From NCBI RefSeq assembly GCF_002161595.1, contig NZ_NFID01000001.1, forward strand, positions 248,001-312,000: 64,000 nucleotides of DNA, read 5' to 3'. The position numbers and the translations under genes are program-made. Source of the stretch: Gemmiger sp. An50. GTDB lineage: Bacteria; Bacillota; Clostridia; Oscillospirales; Ruminococcaceae. Below the pieces are notes generated by a model. It had not been told where the DNA came from. It did no database searches and worked only from the letters and a program-made list of their open reading frames with translations. Shown piece after piece: positions 34,885 to 43,840 of this stretch (position 1 is the stretch's first letter; every line of letters begins with the position of its first letter).

Positions 34885-35190
34885 ACTTTTCTTTTCATCT
34901 GTACCTGCCCGCCCCCCCTGCGGGGGCGCCCCGCAACCGGAATCCGCAGGCCACGCCCTGCGGTTCTCGGTTAAGGCAGGAATAGCCGTCATACCTGACG
35001 GCGGGCTGACAGCTTGAAAGCAGTGCTTTCAACGGGTTTGCGGGTTTTTGAATCGGTATGACTTTCAAGTTCCGGTGTGATTTTTGTCACACCTCTCTTT
35101 TCAGCCATTCTACCCGCCGATTCTAACCATTCTAACGCCGAGAATGTGAGAAGTATTGGTTGGGGCCTGTTGTCTGGCACTCACTCATTT
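34885..35190. other. oriT: Putative origin of transfer (oriT) region
   Basis: A 330-base gap just upstream of the relaxase accessory gene, packed with inverted repeats: CCGCAGG/CCTGCGG (34944-34963), GCCGTCA/TGACGGC (34985-35002), TTGAAAGCA/TGCTTTCAA (35014-35032), GGTGTGA/TCACACC (35074-35093) and CATTCT/AGAATG (35128-35146). The motif [CG]ATTCTA occurs three times at 35106, 35119 and 35128. Position and repeat content fit an oriT. The nick site cannot be fixed from sequence. Confidence 0.6.
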
Positions 35191-35205
35191 GAAAGGAGGA
35201 TTGAT

Positions 35206-35688
35206 TTGAAGGAATCGCCCATTAAAACAGAGCGCAAGACGCTCCATCTGCCGGAAGATACAGTTCGGGCGCTCAATAAACTGGCAGCCAAGAATGGGAC
35301 GGACTTTTCCAAAGAAGTGCGCAGGGCGATTGACGAATATCTGGATTTGGAAACCACCGCCGAAAATATTGACATGATAAACGGGGTCATCCGGCAGGAA
35401 CTCAGCGGGCAGCTCAAAGCCCTGGGAAACCGATTGGCCGGACTGATAAATCGCCTGACGATCATATCGGCTGCGGGCTATTATGCCAACATTGCCATTA
35501 TTGCAGACCTCATTGACCAAGATCGCTATTCGTCTTTTGAAAAAATTGAGTCGGCGGCCCGAAAGCGGGCATTAGCATTTGCCAATCAGAAAAACGCGGA
35601 TGCGCTGCGTACTTTCATGGATGACGAGGAAATGCAGAAAGCCATCCATGCCGTACAAGGAGGTTCCCGTGTCGATTCTGATTTATAA
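35206..35688 (+). CDS. Relaxosome accessory protein with ribbon-helix-helix start (MobC-like)
   Basis: 160 residues from TTG at 35206, six bases after AAAGGAGG; the longer open frame runs into the oriT repeats and is rejected. The first about 55 residues (KTLHLPEDTVRALNKLAAKN, then FSKEVRRAIDEYL) are a ribbon-helix-helix DNA-binding fold, followed by helices. Probably binds oriT and recruits the relaxase. The end overlaps the relaxase start by 20 bases. Confidence 0.8.
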   Translation: MKESPIKTERKTLHLPEDTVRALNKLAAKNGTDFSKEVRRAIDEYLDLETTAENIDMINGVIRQELSGQLKALGNRLAGLINRLTIISAAGYYANIAIIADLIDQDRYSSFEKIESAARKRALAFANQKNADALRTFMDDEEMQKAIHAVQGGSRVDSDL

Positions 35689-36904
35689 GCAGCGCCACCG
35701 GCACCCTAACTATAAGAAAACTCCAAAAGGCAACTATGCCCATATCGGCTACATTGCAACTCGTCCCGGTGCCGTGAAGAATGAGGGGATGCGCCACGGA
35801 CTGTTTGGCAAGCTGGAGCCGGGGGCGGTCAAAGAGTTTGACACCTGGCAGGAAGCCGCCCGCCTGGTTCGGGAGCTTTCCTATCGTCGGGTCAATATGT
35901 ATCGTGGTATTATCTCTTTTTCACCTGAAACGGCTGCTGAATTGGGACTGTCCGATCATAAAGCGTGGGAGGACTATATTGACCGCCACATTTTGACTCT
36001 GGCAAAGTTCAATGGAATCCGGGTGCAGGATTTGCAATGGGTGGCCGCCCACCATAACGAAAAAGGCCATCCCCACATCCATGTGGTGTTCTGGAATAAA
36101 AATCAGCGAACAATGATCCCTTTTGTGCATCCAAGCATCCCGGATAAAATCCGTAAGCAGCTCATTCGAGATACCTTTGCCGAGCGTATCAAAGAGTATT
36201 GCGAGGCCAAACAGCGGGCAAAGGAACACCTGTCGGCCATCACAGACGAAATGATTGACGAGTTTGAGAAGTACATGGAGCATCTTCACCCGCAGGAATA
36301 TCGCCGCCTGCGTGAAGCGTTTGGGCGTATCACGGATGATGAGCTGGGGACTTCCCCTTTGGATAGCGTTGTTGGTGCAATGAAGATTGCCCCCTTTATC
36401 TCACGCCTGTTTGCGTTGAAGGAGAAAATGCCGAAAAAGGGGCGGCTGTATTACAAATTGCTTCCAGAGGATGTGAAGGCCGAATTGGATGCCTTTGTTG
36501 CCTTCTTAAAGGAAAACAACGAGTACATCCGCAATTTGGTACAGGACTACGCAGAGAGCAAGACCCGTCTTGCCATGCTCTATGACACCGACCCGGCGCA
36601 CATCAAAGAACAGCAGGAAAAGGCTGTGGCGGAGGCCGATAAGCTGATTGCCAATAAAATTCTTGACGTGATCCGCACCATGCTGTGCAAAGACCGTGAG
36701 GTCCAGTCTTTTGAATATACAGAGGCCCGCAAAGCCTACTTCACCGAACAGATGATTTGCGAGATTCTGATTGCTTTGGAGCAGACTGCCATGAGCCTTG
36801 ATATGGAATATGATGACCGGCAAAAGGCGATGAGTACAGATTTGTCAAAGGCAGCCCGAAAAGAGTGGTATCTGCGGCACAAAGATAAAGGTATGGAGCC
36901 ATAG
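35669..36904 (+). CDS. HUH relaxase (MobP-type)
   Basis: A 411-residue conjugative relaxase. It would nick oriT, stay bound to the 5' end and lead the strand through the VirD4/VirB channel. The three-histidine motif reads HHNEKGHPHIHVVFWNKNQ near residue 130, preceded by an N-terminal tyrosine-containing segment (LIYKQRHRHPNYKKTPKGNY). The order resembles the MobP3 group of Tn1549-like ICEs. GTG at 35669 follows GGAGG. It ends KDKGMEP. Confidence 0.88.
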   Translation: MSILIYKQRHRHPNYKKTPKGNYAHIGYIATRPGAVKNEGMRHGLFGKLEPGAVKEFDTWQEAARLVRELSYRRVNMYRGIISFSPETAAELGLSDHKAWEDYIDRHILTLAKFNGIRVQDLQWVAAHHNEKGHPHIHVVFWNKNQRTMIPFVHPSIPDKIRKQLIRDTFAERIKEYCEAKQRAKEHLSAITDEMIDEFEKYMEHLHPQEYRRLREAFGRITDDELGTSPLDSVVGAMKIAPFISRLFALKEKMPKKGRLYYKLLPEDVKAELDAFVAFLKENNEYIRNLVQDYAESKTRLAMLYDTDPAHIKEQQEKAVAEADKLIANKILDVIRTMLCKDREVQSFEYTEARKAYFTEQMICEILIALEQTAMSLDMEYDDRQKAMSTDLSKAARKEWYLRHKDKGMEP

Positions 36905-36960
36905 TGACCCGCAATCAAATATATTGTCGAAAAGTTTTGCGGTTATAAACCGCAAAAAAA

Positions 36961-36989
36961 TTGACCACCTGCTTGTTTTGCGGTATAAT
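36961..36989 (+). promoter_or_regulatory. Promoter of the DUF4143 ATPase gene
   Basis: TTGACC (36961-36966), a 17-base spacer and perfect TATAAT (36984-36989). Just upstream lies a palindrome GCGGTT-ATA-AACCGC (36939-36954), and TTTTGCGGT occurs both there and in the promoter spacer (36977 on), which could be operator repeats. Confidence 0.8.
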
Positions 36990-37012
36990 AATTACAAATG
37001 GAGGTGGTCACA

Positions 37013-38224
37013 ATGATTGATAGACCGTTATATGTGGATAAGATCATGGCCTATGTAGATACTCCCTTTGTAAAAATCCTTACAGGAGTGCGCCGCTGCG
37101 GAAAATCTACCATATTGAAAATGATTATGGAAAGGCTGAAAACGGAACGAAACATTCCAGAAGATCGCATTATAAGCTGTCGTTTTGATTCTATGGAATA
37201 TGAGGATATGACGGCAAAGCAGATCTACACACTCTTGAAAGAAAAACTCTCCCCTGCGGGCAAGACCTATTTGTTTTTGGACGAGGTTCAAGAAATCAAG
37301 GGATGGGAAAAGATTGTTAATTCGCTGGCGTCCGATTTTGATGTTGACTTGTATATTACAGGCTCCAACTCCAGAATGATGTCCTCTGAAATAGCGACCT
37401 ATCTTACTGGCAGATATGTTTCCTTCCGCATTTTCACCCTGTCTTTTGGCGAATATCTGATGTTCAAAAGCAAATTCGCCAATGTTGGGGAGCCGAAAAC
37501 AGAACTTGCCAATTATGTCCGCTTGGGCGGGTTCCCAGCAACTCATTTACAGGCGTATTCTCAGGATGAAATCTATACGATTGTCCGGGATATATACAAC
37601 TCCACAATTTTTTCGGATATTGTAAAACGAAATCAAGTTCGGAAGATCGACCAGTTGGAGCGTGTTGTAAAGTACACATTCAGCAATGTCGGTAACACCT
37701 TTTCCGCAAAGTCGATTGCGGATTACCTGAAATCAGAACGGCGATCCCTTGATAACGAAACCGTTTATAGCTATTTGGATAAGCTGGAAAAGGCGTATCT
37801 GCTTCACCGTTGTTCGAGATATGATTTACAGGGTAAGGAAATCCTGAAAACGCAGGAAAAATTCTATCTGGCTGATGTTGCCTTGCGGTACAGTGTTCTC
37901 GGCTATAACGCGGACAGCGTTGCTTCCAGTTTGGAAAATATCGTGTACTTGGAACTTTGCCGACGGGGATATACAGTCTATGTGGGGAAAACCAGTGATG
38001 GTGAGATTGATTTTGTAGCAGTCAGACAAAACGAAAAAATTTATGTTCAGGTTACGCAGGAAATCAACTCAGAAAAGACAGAAAAGCGAGAATATAACCG
38101 CCTGCTTGAAATACCCGACAATTATCCCAAATTTGTTCTCACAACAGACGAATTTGCCGGTGGGAACTATGAGGGAATCAAGACAATGCACATAGCGGAT
38201 TTTCTGCTTAGTGTGGAGTATTGA
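37013..38224 (+). CDS. AAA ATPase with DUF4143 domain (cargo)
   Basis: 403 residues. The P-loop GVRRCGKSTIL near residue 24 and YLFLDEVQEIKGWEKIVNSL (Walker B) belong to the AAA_14 domain, and the C-terminal DUF4143 part has a nuclease-like VGKTSDGEIDFVAVRQNEKI, similar to a PD-(D/E)xK core. Function of the family is not established; some members are suspected of defence or toxin-antitoxin roles. It has its own promoter and terminator inside an otherwise continuous transfer operon, so it is probably a later insertion. Confidence 0.88.
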   Translation: MIDRPLYVDKIMAYVDTPFVKILTGVRRCGKSTILKMIMERLKTERNIPEDRIISCRFDSMEYEDMTAKQIYTLLKEKLSPAGKTYLFLDEVQEIKGWEKIVNSLASDFDVDLYITGSNSRMMSSEIATYLTGRYVSFRIFTLSFGEYLMFKSKFANVGEPKTELANYVRLGGFPATHLQAYSQDEIYTIVRDIYNSTIFSDIVKRNQVRKIDQLERVVKYTFSNVGNTFSAKSIADYLKSERRSLDNETVYSYLDKLEKAYLLHRCSRYDLQGKEILKTQEKFYLADVALRYSVLGYNADSVASSLENIVYLELCRRGYTVYVGKTSDGEIDFVAVRQNEKIYVQVTQEINSEKTEKREYNRLLEIPDNYPKFVLTTDEFAGGNYEGIKTMHIADFLLSVEY

Positions 38225-38252
38225 CATCTGAAAAAATTGATATTGCCATACA

Positions 38253-38282
38253 GAAAAGCAGTCCTGCGGGGCTGCTTTTTCT
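38253..38282 (+). terminator. Terminator after the DUF4143 ATPase
   Basis: AAAAGCAGTCC pairs with GGGGCTGCTTTT across a short loop, ending in TTTTT. Confidence 0.8.
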
Positions 38283-38344
38283 GTTTTCAAATGATTGTGG
38301 AAATCAAAAAGTGACCGGCCGCCCGGTTCCAGAAAGGAGAAAGG

Positions 38345-38695
38345 ATGATAGCAGCGAACACTTCCTATAAGCAAAATGGTGTGCCGGTGTCGATTCCGAG
38401 CGGTTCGTATGGCATTGCCCATTTGACGGTTCACCAATATGAATACCCCAAAGGACATCCCTGCCATAACTGCCCTTATACCCTGCGCACCTCTGTCCCG
38501 TCCTGTATGTTCCCTGAACGAAGGGATGGCGGCTGTCTATGGTACGATCTGAAAAAACAGCGGCGCCCTCCGCTGCCTGCGGTTTACCCCAAAAATCAGG
38601 CGGCGGCAGAGCGCATTTTTGCTTTCATTGAAATTCTCAAAGATGTGATGAAGCGAAAAGGTTATCAGGAAAGGAGGAAACCGATTGCGAAGTAA
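38345..38695 (+). CDS. Cysteine-rich hypothetical ICE protein
   Basis: 116 residues. Four cysteines in HPCHNCPYTLRTSVPSCMF and GGCLW (near 39-60) could bind zinc. The ATG follows AAGGAGAAAGG. The end overlaps the next gene by 11 bases. No family recognised. Confidence 0.7.
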   Translation: MIAANTSYKQNGVPVSIPSGSYGIAHLTVHQYEYPKGHPCHNCPYTLRTSVPSCMFPERRDGGCLWYDLKKQRRPPLPAVYPKNQAAAERIFAFIEILKDVMKRKGYQERRKPIAK

Positions 38696-39368
38696 AACCG
38701 ATTTTTACAGGCTGTTCTTTGAGCAGCTTGCCCGGCGCGGCTTTGATGTAAAGCGGTCCCAATCTTCCGATTACATCGCTGATATTTATTTCAAGAACCA
38801 GCTTGTGGCCTATTTCTCCAAAGCCGATACGGTGATCCAGAACCCCTTTGTCACAGTCAAGGACAAACTCATTCGCCTTATCAACGATACGGCCCAGGAC
38901 ACAGCGAACAAAGCGGGTATCTGCCGCGACTGTCCTTATACTGACGCCAATGAGAAACTTCCCAATGGCTCTTATAAGCTGGCAGAATACAATGGCGTGA
39001 CTCTCGCCTGCAAGGAACATCATCTGTTTGGCTATGTGTTCTCCACCTACCGCACCGCCCCGGATTCCGGCGAAATGATGGCCCGCCAGATTTTTTACAA
39101 CAAGGAATTTGCAGGACAGGATTTTGCCAAACGGAGCGGTTTAGTGGATGAACGTGCGCTGTTCACCGAAGAAGAACTCCGGGTCCTTCATGCGGGTTTG
39201 GTCAAAATGAGCATACTCGATCAGGATGTTTCCAACGAAGCCCGTGAATCTGTGGAACGGATTCTTGACAAAATCGAGGACATTATCCCGGAGCTGCGGG
39301 AGCAGGAAATGGAGTTTGACTTTGATATGGAGTTCGGCCAGCAGGAAGAAATGGAGATTGGAGGATAG
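38685..39368 (+). CDS. Hypothetical polyvalent ICE protein
   Basis: 227 residues from TTG at 38685 (AAGGAGG upstream). The first 70 residues resemble a compact alpha/beta unit (FEQLARRGFDVKRSQSSDYI); a CRDCPY and CKEHH pair may bind metal. The end is very acidic (MEFDFDMEFGQQEEMEIGG), related to the recurring tail. Function unknown. Confidence 0.72.
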   Translation: MRSKTDFYRLFFEQLARRGFDVKRSQSSDYIADIYFKNQLVAYFSKADTVIQNPFVTVKDKLIRLINDTAQDTANKAGICRDCPYTDANEKLPNGSYKLAEYNGVTLACKEHHLFGYVFSTYRTAPDSGEMMARQIFYNKEFAGQDFAKRSGLVDERALFTEEELRVLHAGLVKMSILDQDVSNEARESVERILDKIEDIIPELREQEMEFDFDMEFGQQEEMEIGG

Positions 39369-39373
39369 CAAGC

Positions 39374-39658
39374 ATGAGCAGCAAGAGAAATCAGACCATC
39401 GCTATCGCCCGTTTCCTGATGTATAAATACGGGCTGAACCAGCAGCTTGAGGGCATGACGGACGAAGAATACCTGGCGCATCCCATTGGCTTGGATGTGG
39501 GGCAATATGTAGCCGACCTGATGAAATACTGCCCGGAGCATATCGTCGATCAGGTCATGGAACATCAGGATGCTCTTTTGCGGCGCCTGGGTACGGATTA
39601 CCTCACCGTCATAGCTTATATGCCTTATGAGGAAGATGGAGGGACAAAGTATGCGTGA
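39374..39658 (+). CDS. Small hypothetical ICE protein
   Basis: 94 residues, helical (SKRNQTIAIARFLMYKYGLN). No recognised domain. It lies five bases after the previous gene and overlaps the next by eight bases. Confidence 0.7.
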   Translation: MSSKRNQTIAIARFLMYKYGLNQQLEGMTDEEYLAHPIGLDVGQYVADLMKYCPEHIVDQVMEHQDALLRRLGTDYLTVIAYMPYEEDGGTKYA

Positions 39659-40019
39659 TGGACGCCCGAATCCCGATATTTGGGGAAACATCATCACTTG
39701 CGGAGAAATCGCCGTGGGTATTTATGAGATCGTCGGCACAAAAAAACGAGGGCTGGAAGTGCCGAAGGCCGTTGCCGAAGAAATCTTGCCGGAGTCTGTG
39801 CTGGAACAGGCTGCGCAGGACGGTGAGAACCTTTGTTTTACCGACCCTGTTTCCAACGCCATCGTTGCGGACGCTCTGCTGGAACAGGAACTTGTTACTG
39901 ATCCGCAGGCGGCGGCCCGCCTGGACGCAATCCGGCAGCTTGATGATGTGACCTATGATACGGCCTTTGAACCGCCTGTTTCAGACTATGAGCTGGACGG
40001 GCTGGACTTGGAAAGATAG
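39651..40019 (+). CDS. Hypothetical ICE protein
   Basis: 122 residues from ATG 39651 with GGAGGG upstream. The N-terminal part is hydrophobic-rich but not a membrane segment (WGNIITCGEIAVGIYEIVG). It ends YELDGLDLER, a weak form of the recurring acidic tail. Function unknown. Confidence 0.68.
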   Translation: MRDGRPNPDIWGNIITCGEIAVGIYEIVGTKKRGLEVPKAVAEEILPESVLEQAAQDGENLCFTDPVSNAIVADALLEQELVTDPQAAARLDAIRQLDDVTYDTAFEPPVSDYELDGLDLER

Positions 40020-40028
40020 GAGTTTGCA

Positions 40029-40640
40029 ATGAAAATCCTGGATTTCGATCTGGAAGGAAGTCACTTCATCATCGAAGCAGACATTTCGCCGCGCCAAGAG
40101 GCGGATGATATGGAGTGTCAATGGCTCCGGTACGACTTTGATAACACGCAGGTTTATAAAGAAACGGATGGCGTTGTTTCGCCGTTCCAAATTACAGCCG
40201 TCGCCTGGGCTGGCTATCAACTGACTGCCGATCATGCGTTGAAAGATGTGATCGGACGAATTTCCCGCAATGAAACCGGTAAGCTGACCGTGCATTATGT
40301 CTGCCCTGAACTTCAAGAGTTTTTTGATGAACTCAAAAAGTATCCGGCAATCAACGGGGAACGAACGATTCCATATTTCATTTTTCACGACGGCGACATT
40401 GCAAGACTGGCCTATGCAACCAATGAGTTTCTGTATTACGAGGACAGTAACTATATGCCGCTGATGTTCCGTACCGTTGACGGTACTCTTGTTTCCGATA
40501 ATGAATTTGCCGATATGGGCCTTTATGAATCCGAGGAAAATGTTGAGAACGGCACAGAACACATTTTGCCGTTCACAGATTACGGTTCCGATGCGGAAAG
40601 CGCCTGTGATTTAGAGGACGAGGAAGATCTGGAAATTTGA
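40029..40640 (+). CDS. Hypothetical ICE protein with acidic tail
   Basis: 203 residues, no recognised family. It has a beta-rich start (MKILDFDLEGSHFIIEADIS) and ends ESACDLEDEEDLEI, a clear member of the acidic-tail set. Good ribosome site AGGAGTTTG. Function unknown. Confidence 0.7.
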   Translation: MKILDFDLEGSHFIIEADISPRQEADDMECQWLRYDFDNTQVYKETDGVVSPFQITAVAWAGYQLTADHALKDVIGRISRNETGKLTVHYVCPELQEFFDELKKYPAINGERTIPYFIFHDGDIARLAYATNEFLYYEDSNYMPLMFRTVDGTLVSDNEFADMGLYESEENVENGTEHILPFTDYGSDAESACDLEDEEDLEI

Positions 40641-40749
40641 AGCTCAGAGGTTTGGGGCTATGTCCCGTCGCCGGTGGGCAGTTTTCAGCGACTTTTGCAC
40701 CGTCCGTCTGTTGGGTGGATGGGCTTAATTGGGAAAGGTAGGTGTTACT

Positions 40750-41799
40750 TTGAGGCTGGTCTATATTTCTTCCCCTTTGCGGGGAGATATGGAAAAAAAC
40801 ATGGAAAAGGCAAAGGACTACTGTGCTTATGCGGCATCCTGCGGCGTGATTCCTTTGGCGCCGCACACGATTTTCACGCAATATCTGAATGACACAGTGC
40901 CGGAGCAGCGGGAACAGGGCCTGCGAATGGGTCACGAACTGCTGGAACGCTGCGATGAACTCTGGGTTATGGGTGATACCATCTCTCAGGGGATGAAGGA
41001 CGAAATCGGTCTGGCTACTTTTCTGCAACTCCCGATTCTCTATGTATCTGACGATATGGTGAAGAATCAGACAATGATCCGCCAGTTGGATCGCCCTCTG
41101 GACATAAATGACTGCATCCCCGACAGTAGCCAGTACAACTACGAAAATCAATTTCTGGTTCTCAAGCCTGGGGTGAGCAGCAAGGGCGAGGACATGACTG
41201 CCGACGACTCCATCTGGTATGCCCGTGACGGTTTTGGATGTATTTATGGAGCCAGAGGTCAGGCCGTGTATGCAGAAAGCTTGTTGACCGGCAAATACAT
41301 TCATTGGGAACGACATGACTTCTGTGGTATTGTCAAGCCGGAAAGTTTGAAAGAATGGCTTCTGGATAAGCCGGTCAGAAATGAGGCTGCCGAAGAACTC
41401 ACCAAGTTTGTCACCCCTGAACTTATCAGCGCAGCCAAACAGAACCATACTGCCTGCGGCTATCCTTTTCTGATCGGGTATACCCCTACGGAGGGCGGCC
41501 TGCATGAAGCGTTCTGCCTGGACCCCGATCCGGTCAATCTTGCATCTTTTATTGTGAAAATGGGGAAAGAGCGCGGCGACCTGATGATTTGTACTCCGTT
41601 GGATACACCGTTTTTGAACACCTTCGGGACATTCATTGACCGCTGCGAGGATCAGGACTTTTTGCAAAAGCATCTATTGCCGGTCCTGGTTCCCATGCAG
41701 ATGGGCGAAATGGAACCGCAGGAAATCAAGCTGACCGAGGATCAAGACAATGAAGCGTTTCTGGATGATTTTGCGGTTGAGGATGATATGGAATTATGA
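40750..41799 (+). CDS. DUF4406-type nucleoside deoxyribosyltransferase-like protein
   Basis: 349 residues from TTG 40750, so that the protein begins MRLVYISSPLRGD like the DUF4406/YtoQ-related family; a TTG at 40729 is an alternative. The first 120 residues have the deoxyribosyltransferase-like fold (AKDYCAYAASCGVIPLAPHT and CDELWVMGDTISQGMKDEI). The remaining 220 residues are ICE-specific and end in VEDDMEL, matching the recurring tail. May act on nucleotides or ADP-ribose-like groups; inferred. Confidence 0.78.
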   Translation: MRLVYISSPLRGDMEKNMEKAKDYCAYAASCGVIPLAPHTIFTQYLNDTVPEQREQGLRMGHELLERCDELWVMGDTISQGMKDEIGLATFLQLPILYVSDDMVKNQTMIRQLDRPLDINDCIPDSSQYNYENQFLVLKPGVSSKGEDMTADDSIWYARDGFGCIYGARGQAVYAESLLTGKYIHWERHDFCGIVKPESLKEWLLDKPVRNEAAEELTKFVTPELISAAKQNHTACGYPFLIGYTPTEGGLHEAFCLDPDPVNLASFIVKMGKERGDLMICTPLDTPFLNTFGTFIDRCEDQDFLQKHLLPVLVPMQMGEMEPQEIKLTEDQDNEAFLDDFAVEDDMEL

Positions 41800-42245
41800 A
41801 AACAAAGCCTAAACTGATGGTATGTGCGCTGATCTTCGTTTCTGGCGCAATTCTCAATCTATTTTTCTCCACAGCGGTTCATGGCCTGCTGACAAGAGAG
41901 ATTACCCGGCTGTCGCTTCTCCCTATCGGGGACTGCCTTGCCAGTCTGTTTTCCAACCGCCAGCACATGATGTTGTATCTGTGCCTGCAAGGGTTTGTGA
42001 GTGTGCTGGCGGTAATGTTCTTTCTTACCAACATGAGGCCGTATGAATCAGACCTGGACACGATCACCCCGGAGATTCAGACACCCAGAGCCGTGGGCCA
42101 ATACCAGCACGGTTCGGCCCGGTGGATGACCGACTCCGAGAAGGACAAAGCATTTGATAGCTATATTCTTGACCCGCACAATCCAACGATCCGGCAGCTC
42201 TTAGATACCGGATACGATGGTTTGGATTTTCTCAAAGAAAAATAA
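41796..42245 (+). CDS. Membrane part of the VirD4 coupling system (separate small protein)
   Basis: 149 residues with two hydrophobic helices (about 8-28 and 60-82), followed by a soluble segment HGSARWMTDSEKDKAFDSYI. GSARW-type strings normally sit between the membrane domain and the ATPase domain of VirD4/TraG. Here the frame stops, and the ATPase gene starts 12 bases later, so the coupling protein seems to be divided into two chains. Confidence 0.7.
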   Translation: MKTKPKLMVCALIFVSGAILNLFFSTAVHGLLTREITRLSLLPIGDCLASLFSNRQHMMLYLCLQGFVSVLAVMFFLTNMRPYESDLDTITPEIQTPRAVGQYQHGSARWMTDSEKDKAFDSYILDPHNPTIRQLLDTGYDGLDFLKEK

Positions 42246-42257
42246 GGAGGCGATAAA

Positions 42258-43823
42258 TTGAAGTTGAACCTTCATCCCAAAGGTATTCCCAAGCAGGAAC
42301 CTTTGGGAGCGGATACTCCGCTGAAAAAAGGCGGCGTGGTGGTAGGTATGCGAAAGGAGGGCGATAAAGAAAAAATCTATTTTGTCGGTGATGACTGCCA
42401 CCTGCTCTGCGTTGGCGCCACTCGCTCCGGTAAATCAAGGTGTCTGGTTTTGGAAAGTATCTGCCTTTTGGGACTTGCTGGTGAATCCATCTTCTGCTCC
42501 GATCCCAAAGCCGAATTGTTCCACTACACCGCTGACTTCCTAAAAAAGTTGAGCTATGAGGTTTTGGTGCTGGACTTCAAAAACCCTGAAAAGAGTATGC
42601 GCTACAATCTGCTCCAGCCCATCATTGACGCCATCAACGAGGGCGACACCGACCGGGCAGAAATGCTGGCCTGGGACTTGACGAACAATCTGGTTGGTAA
42701 GCCGGAGGGCGAAAAGATTTGGACAAACGGCGAATGTTCCATCATAGCGGCCGCCATTCTTTGCGTGGTGTGTGATAACCAAAAACGACCGGAATTTCAG
42801 AACATGACCAATGTGTATTGGTTCATCTCGGAAATGTGCCGCACCATCGGAAATAAGATGCCGCTGTTGGAGTATGTCAAGAAACTCTCTCCATCCCACC
42901 CGGCACGGGCGCTTCTGTCCATTTCCGATGTGGCTCCGTCCCGCACCAGAGGCAGCTTCTACACCTCTGCTCTGACCACCCTGCGGCTGTTCACCTCGAA
43001 GTCCATCTATGCTATCACTCATACCAGCGATTTTACCCTTGCGGATATGGGCAGTAAAAAGCAGGCGTTGTTCGTAATCCTGCCCGACGAGAAAACCACC
43101 TTTTACCCCATTGCTTCTCTCATTGTGTCGCAGCAATATGAACTTTTGGCAGAGGCGGCAGACCGGCGCGGCGGGCGCCTGGAACGCCGTGTCAACTTCA
43201 TCCTTGACGAGTATGGCAACTTTACTCCCATCAGTGACATGACCAACAAACTGACCGTGGCGGCTGGCCGTGGGATGCGATATGCGCTGTTTGTGCAGGG
43301 CTTTGACCAACTGAAAGAAAAGTACAGCGACAATATCGCCAACACAATCAAGGGCAACTGTCAGGTGTGGGCATACCTGCAAAGTGATGACCCGGAAACG
43401 CTGCGGGAGATGTCCGACAAACTCGGCAGCTACACCACATCCAGTTACCAGCTTTCGGCCAGTAACGGCAAATACACAACCCCCTCTAACTCCCAGAGCG
43501 TCAGTCTGACCGAGAGAAAACTGCTCAATACCGATGAGGTCCGGCGCGTCAAGCGTCCCCACCAAATCATCACCAGCCGCGACCACCCCGCTATGATGTA
43601 TGCGCCCGACCTTTCTCAGTGGATATTCAACAAGATGTTGGGGTTGGGTGACATGGAGCATAACCGCAGGCTGCGGGAAAAACGGGAACAGAAACGGCCA
43701 ATCATCACCGACACGAAACAGGAAATCGCATTGTGGAACATCTGGATTTACTACCAGAAAGACATCATGCGCCGCCTTGCACAGCAAAAGGGCGCTATGG
43801 GCGGCGGCCTTGATGATGATTAA
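42258..43823 (+). CDS. virD4: VirD4/TraG-type coupling ATPase
   Basis: 521 residues. It would recruit the relaxase-DNA complex to the VirB channel. Walker A GATRSGKSRCLV near residue 53, SDPKAELFHYTADFL, Walker B VNFILDEYGNFTP near 313, and QGFDQLKEKYSDN plus an arginine/SDDPETLREMSDKLG region are typical of TraG/VirD4. It lacks its own membrane segment; the preceding gene supplies one. TTG start at 42258 with GGAGGCG upstream. Confidence 0.92.
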   Translation: MKLNLHPKGIPKQEPLGADTPLKKGGVVVGMRKEGDKEKIYFVGDDCHLLCVGATRSGKSRCLVLESICLLGLAGESIFCSDPKAELFHYTADFLKKLSYEVLVLDFKNPEKSMRYNLLQPIIDAINEGDTDRAEMLAWDLTNNLVGKPEGEKIWTNGECSIIAAAILCVVCDNQKRPEFQNMTNVYWFISEMCRTIGNKMPLLEYVKKLSPSHPARALLSISDVAPSRTRGSFYTSALTTLRLFTSKSIYAITHTSDFTLADMGSKKQALFVILPDEKTTFYPIASLIVSQQYELLAEAADRRGGRLERRVNFILDEYGNFTPISDMTNKLTVAAGRGMRYALFVQGFDQLKEKYSDNIANTIKGNCQVWAYLQSDDPETLREMSDKLGSYTTSSYQLSASNGKYTTPSNSQSVSLTERKLLNTDEVRRVKRPHQIITSRDHPAMMYAPDLSQWIFNKMLGLGDMEHNRRLREKREQKRPIITDTKQEIALWNIWIYYQKDIMRRLAQQKGAMGGGLDDD

Positions 43824-43840
43824 CTCATAGGAGGTCTTGA

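Noticed and set aside
35077-35205. Longer N-terminus for the MobC-like protein
   Set aside because: It would read through the oriT inverted repeats, and TTG 35206 has an ideal AAAGGAGG six bases upstream.
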